From the NCBI GenBank assembly GCA_037176725.1, contig JAZBRS010000020.1:95622501-95686500 (forward strand): a DNA stretch of 64,000 bases, written 5' to 3'. This document shows, piece after piece, positions 1 to 9,904 of this stretch. Each line of letters opens with the position of its first letter. The stretch's first letter is position 1. The DNA comes from Posidonia oceanica (Eukaryota > Streptophyta > Magnoliopsida > Alismatales > Posidoniaceae). Both the position numbers and the translations under genes were made by a program. Under the pieces are notes generated by a model. That model was given only the letters and a program-made list of their open reading frames with translations. It was not told where the DNA came from and searched no databases.

Positions 1-69
1 TACAAGCTATTTGGGCTATCTACCGACCGGTGCCAGTAAAGACTGATCTACACCAGCGGCCCCACGCCC

Positions 70-885
70 ATGTTGCGCCTGCACTACTTTGATGAAATCA
101 TAGACAAGCGCGCTGAACTCGGCGATGATCTGTGGCTTCGGGGATTTGTCACCCGATTTCTGGGAGAGCTGATATTCACTCATGGCCGGATGACAGTTGC
201 AATAGAAATTACTGAAATCGCAATAGCAGTGGTGACTAGGCAGATAGACCTGGCACCAGTCGTCTTGGCTGAAACATACCGCGGACTGGACCGCATCTCC
301 CACCTCTACCGCCACTTCCACGGCTACGGAGTGCTAGTACAGATCTGGCTGGCAGCACACCTTGAGCTGAACCTACTGCGCCCCCAGGGCCACGTCATTG
401 AAACATACTGCAACAGCGGCCACGCTAGGACAATCAAGAAAGTCCCCGAGGAATACAAGAAGCTATCTGAGCTGACGGACGACACCGTCACATGGCGCAT
501 CATCCCATCTGCGGTTGAGCCTTTCGTTATCTTCTTCGATACCTGCGATGCGCGACTCGTGGTGCTGCCAGGATTCACCGGAGGCGTAGAGTATCACCCC
601 ATCCAGGTCATCCAGCAGTTCGACCTCCAGCAGGGTGCTTTCATAGACAGCACAGCCCCAAGGCTCCTTCAAGCATATCCTTATGGTTCAACATCTGCTA
701 CAACTAAGCTGGCTGATCTTATGCAGCACGGAGTGCGGTCTACTGACCTGGCATCTGTGCAAGGCTCGGGATGCACTCCCGAATATTCGATGGAGGTACA
801 AGCATTCTGGCCTATCAGTGAGATACCTCCTGGCACTCCTCAGTTTCCTAACTCCAGAAAGGCAAAGAATTCTAGGACCGACTAG
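70..885 (+). CDS. DUF7745 / plant-mobile-domain-like ORF, 3' part, carried by element A1
   Basis: The frame is open for 271 codons to a TAG. Residues 66-76 read LAETYRGLDRI and 91-100 QIWLAAHLEL, followed by a W-x-P segment near 142-151, a D-A-R-L-V-V-L-P-G stretch near 160-168 and a Y-H-P-x-Q-V-I-Q-Q-F block near 175-184. That order matches the aminotransferase-like plant mobile domain (DUF7745), which is often found in plant retroelements and whose biochemical role is not established. The ATG at 70 is only the first in frame. A stop lies at 37-39 in this frame, while another frame is open from the window edge to about 90, so the N-terminus is outside the window or shifted. It lies upstream of the array, polypurine tract and LTR of A1 on the same strand, so I infer it belongs to the element and not to a host gene. 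Family assignment is by motif memory and was not searched. Confidence 0.62.
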   Translation: MLRLHYFDEIIDKRAELGDDLWLRGFVTRFLGELIFTHGRMTVAIEITEIAIAVVTRQIDLAPVVLAETYRGLDRISHLYRHFHGYGVLVQIWLAAHLELNLLRPQGHVIETYCNSGHARTIKKVPEEYKKLSELTDDTVTWRIIPSAVEPFVIFFDTCDARLVVLPGFTGGVEYHPIQVIQQFDLQQGAFIDSTAPRLLQAYPYGSTSATTKLADLMQHGVRSTDLASVQGSGCTPEYSMEVQAFWPISEIPPGTPQFPNSRKAKNSRTD

Positions 886-1282
886 AGCATCCATGTAACT
901 GCCTGCTTATCTTATGCTGTAAACTTTTGGCCTGCCACAGGCATGTAATCAAGTTCAATAAATACAAAGGCGTTCTGAGCCACCTGTTTGCATTCCAAAT
1001 CTGCTACAAGTGCATGCATGATCATATCAATCATATCTGCAGGGCCCCTGGCCAGACTTGCTGCCAAACACCGCAGGAAAGTCCTCATCAATCAACCCAA
1101 GTGCTAACCCATGACATCTGAGCAACCAAAGCTGCCAGGCACCGTCATCCGGATCTTCATCAGCGGGCTGGCACCCCCAACTGCTCGGCGATAGGTCCAT
1201 CAACCTGTCATCATCCTCGGGCTGGTACCCCAAACTACTCGTCTGGTAAAGACGACAGTTTTGTCTTCACCCTCTGCTTTTG
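886..1282 (+). other. A1 non-coding spacer after the ORF
   Basis: No coding signal seen. From about 1130 it contains two copies of a GGGCTGG-type block followed by AACTGCTCG or AACTACTCG. These match the inverse complement of blocks at 42760-43110 and 46730-46760 in element F, which marks the start of a shared 3' UTR module. Confidence 0.5.
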
Positions 1283-1304
1283 ATGCCAAGGATGCGCTGG
1301 CCAA

Positions 1305-1331
1305 CCCCTGGTATCATCCTGATACCAGGGG
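1305..1331. repeat. Perfect 12-bp hairpin in A1 3' UTR
   Basis: Arms CCCCTGGTATCA and TGATACCAGGGG flank a TCC loop. The same hairpin, with small changes, occurs on the opposite strand at 43023-43051 and 46646-46673 in element F. Confidence 0.85.
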
Positions 1332-1435
1332 CATCTTTTGATCGCCCCTTGGTATCATTCTCCCTCTCTTTCCCTCATGATATTCTTGGTATCATGAGAT
1401 GATTCGCCCTCGCGAAACCCATTCCTTTGCCGACC

Positions 1436-1496
1436 GATAAGTCCGATATCTTATCACCCCTTTTCCTTTGCCGGCCGATAAGTCCGATATCTTATC
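1436..1496. repeat. Two GATAAG...CTTATC hairpins, 41 bp apart
   Basis: Positions 1436-1455 and 1477-1496 each have arms GATAAG and CTTATC around TCCGATAT. A third copy sits at about 2658-2677, so these hairpins bracket the main minisatellite. Confidence 0.85.
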
Positions 1497-1516
1497 AATC
1501 TTTTCCTTACCAATCT

Positions 1517-1611
1517 CTTTCAATCAATCAATCACTCTTTTTCTTATCAATCAATCTATCAATCACTCTTTTTCTTATAAATCAATCATCAATCAATCAA
1601 TCAATCAATCA
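1517..1611. repeat. Degenerate TCAA microsatellite
   Basis: Runs of CAATCAATCAATC are interrupted by CTCTTTTTCTTAT. Short frames here are a by-product of the tetranucleotide repeat. Confidence 0.85.
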
Positions 1612-2668
1612 CTGCTCTTTCCGGTTGATAGGACCGTAAACTATCATCTTGGGCTGATATCCTATCTAGCCCGCAGTTGTGTTATACGGTTGACATCCAG
1701 TAACTGTCCCTTGTAATTGCACTTTCCGGTTGATAGGACCGTAAACTATCATTCTCTGACTGATGATCCAAAACTCATCCTGGCTGATATCCAAAACTAT
1801 CACTTGCAATTACGTTATATGGCTGATATCCAATAACTATCCCTTGCAATTGCTCTTTCCGGTTGATAGGACCGTAAACTATCGCTCCCGATTGATAGGA
1901 CCGTAAACTATCGCTCCCGGTTGATAGGCCCGTAAACTATCGCTCCTGGTTGATAGGCCCATAAACTATCGCTTCCGGTTGATAGGACCGTAAACTATCA
2001 CCTACAATTACATTATACGGCTGATAACTAGTAACTATCCCTCATGATTGCGCTTTCCGGTTGATAGGACCGTAAACTATCGCTCCCGATTGATAGGCCC
2101 GTAAATTATCGCTCCCGGTTGATAGGACCGTAAACTATCGCTGCGCCAATCATGTTATACGGCTGATATCCAGTAACTATCACTCACAAATGCCCTTTCC
2201 GATTGATAGGACAGTAAACTATCACTCCCGGTTGATAAGACCATAAACTATCGCTCCCGGTTGATAGGCCCGTAAACTATCGCTCTCGGTTGATAGGCCC
2301 GTAAACTATCGCTTCCGGTTGATAAGACCGTAAACTATCATTCTCTGGCATTTGCGTTATACGGCTGATAACCAGTAAGTATCACTCATGGATTTTGCTT
2401 CCGGTTGATAGGACCGTAAACTATCGCTCTCGGTTGATAGGCTCGTAAACTATCGCTCCCGGTTGATAGGCCCGTAAACTATCGCTTCTGGTTGATAGGA
2501 CCGTAAACTATCCTACACAATCATGTTTTACGGCTGATATCCAGTAACTATCACTCACAACTGCACCCTCCGGTTGATAGGTCCGTAAACTATCGCTTCC
2601 GATTGATAGGTCCGTAAACTATCGCTTTCGGTTGATAGGACCGTAAACTATCTGGCCGATAAGTCCGA
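1612..2668. repeat. About 29-bp hairpin minisatellite in A1 3' UTR
   Basis: I count about 22 units of the type TTGATAGGACCGTAAACTATC plus a GCTCCCGG-like spacer. Interspersed are about eight variants of the type GGCTGATATCCAGTAACTATC. The main unit folds as GATAG / CTATC around GACCGTAAA (or GGCCCGTAAA). The array lies between the ORF and the 3' LTR, where Tat/Ogre elements are known to carry hypervariable tandem repeats. Confidence 0.88.
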
Positions 2669-3194
2669 CATCTTATCACCCTCTTCGCGCGACTTTGTCC
2701 TAGGAGGGCAAAGTCCCGCATCCCTTTGCGATAGGAGAGTCGGCCCCTCTCCCCTCGCACTCCTTTTTGCAAGCTTGCTCCCCAGGCGAGGACAAGTTGC
2801 ATCCTTTTCTTTCTCGCCTTGTCGCGCAAGTTTGGCCTGCCTGCCGGATCTTTGCGCCACATCGCGTTTCTCTTATAGAATTCTTCTTTTGCATCATTTT
2901 CGCACTTTCTTTTTCTAACACTGCATACTAGTCCAACATCGCCATCATCTTGTGCTGCATCAGCATTCTTAGCTGTACTAACTTTTGCACTAACATTTGC
3001 ATTGCATTTGCATTAGCATGCATCGCATACATCGTATCTCATCCATCTGCACTTTGCATTGCGGCAACGAGCTACGACTTTTGCCGCATCCGCTGAATAA
3101 GTAACTCACGCCAATAGCAATCTTCTACTCCCGTCGGTCTGATGGGGTGTCCTATCAACCCTGAGCAGTGGCCTTGCTTCGATTGACCTCGCTC
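2669..3194 (+). other. A1 3' UTR tail
   Basis: Non-coding. The last 130 bases (about 3070-3194, with TTGCCGCATCCGCTGAATAAG and CGCTCAGGGAGGGG) match the inverse complement of 41636-41780 in element F. I see nothing else recognisable in 2690-3060. Confidence 0.55.
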
Positions 3195-3207
3195 AGGGAG
3201 GGGCATC
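3195..3207 (+). other. Polypurine tract of A1
   Basis: AGGGAGGGGCATC ends directly at the LTR start TGTTGACACCCC. This is the expected primer for plus-strand synthesis and marks the following LTR as a 3' LTR. Confidence 0.8.
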
Positions 3208-3879
3208 TGTTGACACCCCATTTTGACAAGCTGAATCAATTGGAATCTCCTGGTGACTTCTGGATCCAAATCTAGGTCCAAACCTACACATTCCTTTTCA
3301 TCCTTCTTTCCAAAACAAGTCCAAACCTAACCTAGAATCACACCTCTTTCTCGAGCCCAAAAACTACCCAAAAACTATAGGAAAACTCACCATTCCCAAC
3401 TTAGCAAACCTACCCAAAAACCCTCAAAATTTCCAAACCAAAACCACTCCCAAAAACCCTAGAAAACCTAGGTAAAACTACCCTTTCTCTACACGTCAAA
3501 ACCCTTCCAAAACTTTCCCAAAACCAAACTCAAACCTTAGGTCCAATACTAGAGACCTTAGGCTACACACTCCCCAAATTTCACCTCTTTTCTAAACCTC
3601 TAACCCCTTCATTTCTCTAAATTATCCTTTTCTCTCTCCTAGATTATTCTTTTCTCTCTCCTCTCCCTCTCCTAATTATCCTCCCCCTTTTCACTCCCTT
3701 CTCTCCCTTCTCCTTGCCTGGCTGTGGGCCCCCCTTGTGCATCTATCTCTTCTGAATCTTATTTCTATTTTTATCTTATTTTTAGCATTTTCTTTGGTTT
3801 TCTAAAAATCATTTTCTTTCAACTCCCCTCTTTCTTCCTTACTCCTCCTTTTCTCCCTTTTCTTCTTCCTTTTCCTTTC

Positions 3880-4650
3880 TCTTACTAAATCTTCAAAAAA
3901 CTCTTAAAAACCTTTAAAACTCTAAAACAAAAGGAAAACAAACCAAAATCCTAAGAAAAATAATTAAAAATATTAAACAAACAATTAAAAAACAAAAACA
4001 TAACTAAATCCAATCAAAACTAAAACTAAGAATGCAAACTAAAAAACATAAAACAAGTAAAAAGAAAATGCTGTAAAATCAAGGAAAAACCCAAAATGCA
4101 ATCAAAACAAGCAAAAGTAAAAATCCTACTAAAAATCATCAAGAAACAAATCCCAAAAAGAAAGAAAGTAATTAAGAACATTAAGACAACTACTTAAGGA
4201 AAAGAGAAACCTAACTAAACAAACCTAAAAGGAACAATTTAAAAGACTTAATTAAAAAAAAAAGGAAAAAGAAACGATCAAAAATTTAAAAACACTTAAT
4301 TGAGAACTTAACAAGAAAAACTACGAAGAAAAAAATATTAAAAGAACTTAACAAACAAAATTAAAAGCAAATCAAAGAAGACATAAGAAAAAAGAAAACT
4401 CATCCCAACTAATTAAAAGTAACCCATTAAAAATCCCAACTTAACAAGAAAAACTTAATAAATAAAAAAACCTAACTAAAAACAATTAGAAATTTTAGCA
4501 AATATTTAAAACAAAATCAAAAAACAATTAAAAGAAAACTTAAAATCCTAATCAAACATTAAAACTCTTCCTAATCCTAATTAACCAATTAAAAACAACC
4601 ATTAAAAACCTAATCAGAACCTAATTTAAACAACTTTAAAAACATTTTCA
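3880..4650. other. A-rich, T-poor block in A1 LTR U3
   Basis: About 770 bases of AAAACCTAACTAAAA-like sequence with many AACCCTA/AACCTAA motifs, followed by a pyrimidine block (4690-5260). The inverse of such a block is visible at the right window end in A2 (about 63360-64000). Confidence 0.7.
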
Positions 4651-4689
4651 AATCTTTTTTTCTATTTTTATTTTTATTTTTATTTTTAC

Positions 4690-5260
4690 TTCTTATTTTC
4701 ATATTCTTCCTCTTCTTCCTTTCCTTTTCTTCCTTGCTTCCTTTCTTCCTTTCTTTTTTATTTTCTTCCTTTGGTCCGGCCCATCAGGCCCTTCTCCCCT
4801 TCCTTCCTTCTTTTCTTTCTTTCTTTTATTTTTCTCCGCACAAGGCCCGACCCACACTTCTTCTTCCTCCCTCCTCCTCCTTCTTCTTCTTCTTCTCCAG
4901 ACAGCATCTTCTCCCACCAGCCATCTCCCTCCACTTCTTCAAAATTCCACTTCTTCTCCCTCTTGATCCCATCGGCCTACAGCTCGCTCCTCTTCTCTCA
5001 TCTCTCAGTGGATCTTCCGGGGGGGCATTTATTGCGCGTCACCTTCACCGGCCACTTCGTCGAACGCCGGCTCACCCTCCTTCCTCTCTCATCTTTCAGC
5101 AGCTTCTCCGGGGGGGGCATTTATTGCCCGTCACCCTCGCCAGCTGCTTCTCCATCAGCTCCAGTTCATCTCCACCTCTCTCATATCTCAGTTGCTTCTC
5201 TGGGGGCAATTAATTGCCAGTCCCCTCGCCGGCTGTTCCTCTCCAATCAGCTGTTAGCCC
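4690..5260. repeat. Pyrimidine-rich low-complexity block in A1 LTR
   Basis: CTTCCT/CTTCTT-rich sequence. The open frames of 159 and 201 codons across it are Ser/Phe/Leu/Pro runs caused by composition. Confidence 0.75.
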
Positions 5261-6102
5261 GCGCCGATGGATATTCAATTCCACTGCACGCTCAACCTTC
5301 AATCAGCCCTGATAAAACCTCACCTTCAGTCCTCCTTCACTGCCTTTTTGTCGTCCTGAGAGAGAGAGAGCCCTGAGAGTAGCTGAAGCCACCCAATTCT
5401 CCCCCTCTTCCTCTGGAAAAATTCAGCTCCTCTTCCTCCTTCACTCCATCCGAAACCAGAGCCCCCATCTCCATCCGAACCACTCCCATTTGACCCCCCA
5501 ATCTCAACCAAACCCCTAGCATCATAGCCCTCCATCTCACGCCCGAAATCACCCTGAAACCACCCTCCAACTCCTCCATCCAAAACAAAACCCAACACCT
5601 CCTTCCTCAAAATTCCCAACTCCCCTGAGCCCTAAACCTACCCAAACACCAGCATCCCACTCACCAGAACCCCAGCTTTCCAACCCACCAAAGCCTCTGC
5701 CATCATCACCACCACAGACCAAACCCTCCACAACAAACACTTAGCCCATTCTCTGCCAGAAATCAACCCGGCAACCTATCTTCCTCTCCAGGCCACCACC
5801 AACCCTCCTGAGCATCCAGAAATGCTCACGAACCCTCCAGAAGTTCACCGGCATCCTCCTCTTGATCCGAAGAGCAGAGGACACCCACCTCCACCTGCTG
5901 CTGCCTGCAGCACACCCACTGGAGCCAAATCCTGCTCCGGCCTTCGAAGCTTCGCTCTGAACATCCAGAAAGCACCAGAGTACCCCACTGATCCGTTCCC
6001 ACCGCTCCTGGGCCGACAAAGACGTCTGCAACCTCTAGACGAACTTCGCCGGCGTCCACTAAAACCACCTGCACTGGGGGGACTTCTCAACCACGGAAAC
6101 AG

Positions 6103-6108
6103 GTAATT
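6103..6108 (+). promoter_or_regulatory. Candidate splice donor 1 in A1 LTR
   Basis: AAACAG|GTAATT sits at the end of the GC-rich segment of the LTR. Donor-like sites lie at the equivalent place in six other LTRs of the window: D 22385, C 26380, S 35214, F 40585 and 54697, A2 61946. Confidence 0.5.
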
Positions 6109-6503
6109 TCTTCTCCCCTTAGGTTAGTTTTCGTTCTAGCATGCTTTTCTAGCCTTTAGACTAGGGTTCTAGCCCCTCCTGCGTCGAGTCAACGCCGCCG
6201 CGTCTCCGTCTTCTCTAGCGAGCTCCGGCTCTGATCCGCTGCTCCAGCCCGCAGAACTCAGCTCCGAGCATCCCTCGAGGACCGCACGAGCTCCAAGAGC
6301 ACGTCGGTGCCTTCAGAATGCCCTCCCGTCGCACTGATCGTCCGGTCGACCTCCGGAAGTCCAGCAGGCCTCTGTCACCTCCTCCGGCCATCTCCAGGCA
6401 GCGCCACGCCTCGCCGACGCTGCACCAACCTCCGCACGGCTCTGGAGCAAGTCGCCCGCCGATCAGCACTTCCCCAGCATCCCTCCTCCGCCGTTCGTGG
6501 TCA

Positions 6504-6526
6504 CTGATAGCAACTGCTACAGTGGC
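6504..6526. repeat. Hairpin in A1 LTR before the AT-rich half
   Basis: CACTGATAGCA and TGCTACAGTG pair with one bulged A. Hairpins occupy the similar position in D (22799-22832) and A2 (61647-61677). Confidence 0.6.
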
Positions 6527-6629
6527 CGTCGTTCTGTGTTTTTACTGTTCATTTATTTTCCTTAAGCATGCATATTTTGCCATGTATTGCATTTCTGGCT
6601 TCTATTTTTATTTTATCGCTTTACAGTCC

Positions 6630-7740
6630 AGCCATCGTTTATCATTCATTTAAGTTTGAATTAAAATCTTATGATATTGCATGAAAAACCTAAAAAACTG
6701 TCTAATTACGTGATAGTCCTCCTGCTGTATATTTCTTTAAGTTTTATTTTAGTCCACACCTTAGATGTATTTTTATTTTCTTTTTAGTCCTCTACAGCTA
6801 TAGTTTATTTACTTTTCTTTATTTCCAGTCCAGTTATTTATTTTATTTACGTTCCAGTCCATTTACAGTTCATTTAAGTTTCTGCACATTTATTTTCTAG
6901 TCTTGCTATTTATTTTATTTACTTATTGGTCCTGCAGTAGTTCAAATATAGTTTTTGTTCTTTGTTTTTTAGTCCTGCATCTTTTTATTTTTGCATTTCA
7001 GTCCTTTGGTTGTTAATCTCATTTAGTATCCTGATTTTACCTTAGTAAATTACATTTTAGCCCTCCTCTTTATTTTATTTACTTTTTAGTCCTCTGATCT
7101 GTTATTCAATGCATCTATTTTTTCATCTTTTCTTACTGCATTGCATTATTTCCCACATGCATGCTAATTTTTGCAGATAAGTCCTCCATTCGCATGCACA
7201 GCATCTGTTTTTTAACTTTTTTCCTTATAAAATTGCATTTTAGACCCTGCATGTTTTAAAATTACGCAAAGGTCCTCTACATGTTTTCAAAACTCATTTA
7301 AATGCATACTTTTGCTTATAAAATTGCATTTTAGACCCAGCATATTTAAAAATTGCACATAGGTCCACTGTTTAATGCACAGACCATCTAAAATCCCAGT
7401 TTTCCTTATAAAATTGCATTTCAACCCCTGCATGTTTCAAAATTGCATGTTAATCCTCCACATGATTTCAAAACTTATCCAAATGCATGTTTTACCTTAT
7501 AAAATTGCATTTTAAACCCTGCACTTTGCAAAATTGCATTCAAACCCCCCAATTTTCAAAAATCTTGCATATAAGCCCCTAACTTTTCAAAATCCTTGCA
7601 TTTAGGTCCTTAACTTTTTCAAAACTTGCATATAGGTCCTTAAGTTTTCTGAAAAGTTATTCTTAGGTCCTTTCTTGCATTTCTGCATGCATTGCACTCA
7701 TGCATCTTTGCATTTGGCATTTTTGCACACACTTAAGCAC
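6630..7740. repeat. Degenerate TTGCATTTTAG repeats in A1 LTR
   Basis: About 1.1 kb of loosely periodic AT-rich sequence with recurring TTGCATTTTAG-CCCTGCAT and AGGTCCT phrases. The same phrase set (inverse) fills 60540-61600 in A2, 39300-40560 and 53430-54430 in F, and (direct) 22860-23500 in D. Confidence 0.7.
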
Positions 7741-7812
7741 ACTTAGCTCCCGTTTACGTGGGAGGACCTGCTTTGCACACCCCTAGGACCTCCTTTACAC
7801 TTAGATCCATTC

Positions 7813-7968
7813 TTCTCCCCTGTTCTGGCCCCTCTGCCTCGAAGTCGGGATATCTTTTGATTTGGCCATTGGATCTTCTCAACCAAGCTACCTGGACGAC
7901 CCCGGTGGAGCGCTCCTCCACATGGACCAAGCACTTCTCAGATCAGGCTTCAGATTTCCAAGGTAAGT
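7813..7968 (+). promoter_or_regulatory. Exon-like conserved block ending in candidate splice donor 2
   Basis: The block TTCTGGCCC...ATATCTTTTGATTTGGCC-ATTGGATC ends at TTTCCAAG|GTAAGTCC (GT at 7963-7964). Equivalent blocks on the minus strand end in CTCAAG|GTAAGT at 53304 (F 5' LTR), CTCAAG|ATAAGT at 39166 (F 3' LTR, donor lost) and CTCCAG|GTATGT at 60365 (A2). Confidence 0.5.
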
Positions 7969-8399
7969 CCTCCTGAACCCCTGCACAGTATTCATTTGCA
8001 CACCATTTGCATTGCATGCATGGTTTTTGCTTTTTGTTTCGTCGAGCATATAGACTAGGATTCCCTCTTCTTATCTTTCAACTCCGTCTCCTCTTTTCGC
8101 GTACTCTTAGTGCCTTGTGTTGTGTTTCCCCTGGATTCACTACTAATTGCGACTTTCTTCCTCCTTTTCCACGATCGATTGCATCGTGAGCTTTTGGCAG
8201 CGTGCGAGACATATCGTGGGACACTTTGGTGGAAAGTGGTCACAGGACAGTGGTAATCCCTTCACTTGCTTCCTTTCTCCTTTGTAGGTCTTCACACCTA
8301 CATTGCGTGGTCTTTAAGTGGCGCTGTTCTTACACTTGCATCGTTTGCCTCCCCTTTGCTTCTCTTGCTCTTCTCCTCTGCATCTGCATCTGCATGGCT

Positions 8400-8780
8400 T
8401 TATCGATGTTTTATTTTGCTTGCTTTGGCACCATTTTGCATGCCTGCTATGTCTTTGGCACCGTTTTGCGTGCCTGCTTTGCTTTTGGCACCGTTTTGTG
8501 TGCCCGCTTCGCTTTTGGCACAGTCTTGCATGCCCCCTTTGCTTTCTTGCACTGTTTTGCGTGCCACTTTTGTTTTCTGCACTGTTTTGCGTGCCGATCT
8601 TGTTTTCTTGCACCGTTTTGCATGCCGCTCCTGTTTCTATACCGTTTCACGTGCTGGCTTTCTTTTCCACACCGTTTTGCATGCCGATCTTGTTTCCTTG
8701 CACCGTTTCGCGTGCCGCTTCCGTTTCTCGCATTGTTCCATGCGTTTTACGTCGTTTTCTCTTGCATGTCGCCTGCATTG
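8400..8780. repeat. Tandem repeats of about 36-39 bp in A1 LTR
   Basis: Unit of the type TTTTGGCACCGTTTTGC-RTGCCYGC, about nine to ten copies. Related arrays (inverse) lie at 38866-39120, 52860-53262 and 59690-59930. The ORFs across them are shadows. Confidence 0.75.
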
Positions 8781-8825
8781 CTTGATTTTACCGCCGTTTT
8801 TCTTTTTCGCTTGCATTTGCATATA

Positions 8826-9130
8826 GGGCAGTAATGCTTACTGCCTGGAGTTCTCACGAACCAGGGTTCGCCCAGTTCGGAACATGGACAGCGTTGCTGA
8901 GCACTTAGACTGCACATTTACTTTCCTGCATTGCATTCCATCACTTAGAGCACACCTATGAGCATTCATTCAGGCATTCATTGGCATTTAGGCATTCAAA
9001 CCTGCATTTCCCTGCGTATGCGAGCGTAAGCCTAGAAAGACCGATTCTCGGGCGTGTCGGGGGTGCCTAACACCTTCCCCGCACGTAACAGGAGTCCTTG
9101 CCCAGTCTTTTGGCCCACAATGACCATATT
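8826..9130 (+). other. Conserved U5 core of the A/C/D/F/S LTRs (A1 copy)
   Basis: Two blocks recur in these LTRs. Block 1 contains GCAGTAATGCTTACTGCC and GAACCAGGGTTCGCC, block 2 GGGGGTGCCTAACACCTTCC and GTAACAGGAGTCCTT. Other copies: D 23828-24085 (+), C 25130-25430 (-), S 33870-33965 (-, block 2 only), F 38430-38780 and 52470-52795 (-), A2 59360-59660 (-). Block 1 can fold as GGCAGT/ACTGCC and CGAAC/GTTCG hairpins. Confidence 0.75.
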
Positions 9131-9449
9131 GCCCTTATCCTAGGCATGAGTCATCTCATTTGCATTCATTTGCATTTGTTTTCCTTTGCATTGCACCCTT
9201 TGCTTGGTTTTGCGTGTTAACTCGTGCATTTCCTTCGATTTTCCTTGTCTTCCGATAATAGACACGGTGGCGACTCTAAATTGTCTTATCTTCTTCTTTT
9301 CTTATCTTTTCTCCTCTGTTTTAAGTGTTTTCGAGTTGAGCCTTCCTCCTCGGACATAGCCGCTTATAGTAAGCCTGATTTGGATCGATGCACGCGAGCT
9401 TTTGGTAGTGTGCATAGACGATCTGAACACCGAGATTACTATAGCTACT

Positions 9450-9870
9450 CGAAAAGCATGACGTGGGATCTCGTTCGAATCCATGAGAGGAAGCGCAACT
9501 CTTTGCAAATGACAAAAATCAATCAAGAAAGAAAGATCAGTGTTGTTCTACATATCCAAGCCAAAAGGGGTTTAATATAGGCCTTGATGCCTCCATTAGA
9601 AAGGAAACACGAAGAAAATCGATGATTTACTGCCAAAACGGTGATGCCAGAACAAGAAAGGAGTGTAGTCTATCACGAGTCATTATATGCGGTCGTCAAG
9701 CCGTCCAACGTTAGACGCAGAGAACAACCCGTCCAATGCTGAACGTTGAAAATCCAGCGGCTAACGATCCAAAGCAGAATCAAGAGCAAATCAAGCAGCC
9801 CCGGAGCACAACCAGGTCAACAAAGCAAAGCCAAAGAAGTATCCTTTTATTACCTTGGGCAACCCCCTCG
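9450..9870 (+). other. Start of B1-element 3' UTR, no gene seen
   Basis: I see no coding frame or known motif. It leads into the tandem arrays that precede the B1 polypurine tract, so I assign it to that element. A1 would then be inserted in it. Confidence 0.4.
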
Positions 9871-9904
9871 GTGTTTTATTTCAGTTTTCCCTTTGGGTAA
9901 TGCT

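Larger units (their letters stand above)
3208..9449 (+). mobile_element. LTR of element A1 (3' LTR, about 6.2 kb)
   Basis: It begins with TGTTGACACCCCATTTTG after a polypurine tract. Its tail (about 9310-9449) aligns with the tails of the D, C, F and S LTRs, with GAGTTGAG, CCTCGGA, GATGCACGCGAGC and finally GCTACT in place of GCTACA. The exact end (9443-9449) is uncertain because the terminal bases have decayed. Internal modules in order: A-rich, T-poor block 3880-4650; pyrimidine-rich block 4690-5260; TATA-like GATAAAA near 5306; GC-rich segment 5400-6530; degenerate AT-rich repeats 6630-7740; exon-like block 7813-7962; short tandem repeats 8400-8780; conserved U5 core 8826-9130. Even for Tat/Ogre elements this LTR is long. 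It contains no real coding region. Confidence 0.8.

Noticed and set aside
1612..2668. Regular 29-bp repeats resembling a CRISPR array
   Set aside because: Units are contiguous and degenerate, without unique spacers, and the surroundings are plant retroelement sequence.
4734..5376. Ser/Phe/Leu/Pro-rich ORFs of 159 and 201 codons
   Set aside because: Pyrimidine-rich low-complexity U3 sequence with no domain. The inverse copy in A2 is not open in the same way.
8202..8834. ORFs of 155-210 codons rich in Phe, Cys, Leu
   Set aside because: They lie in the tandem repeats of LTR A1; similar frames occur over the corresponding arrays at 38693-39157 and 52745-53273.
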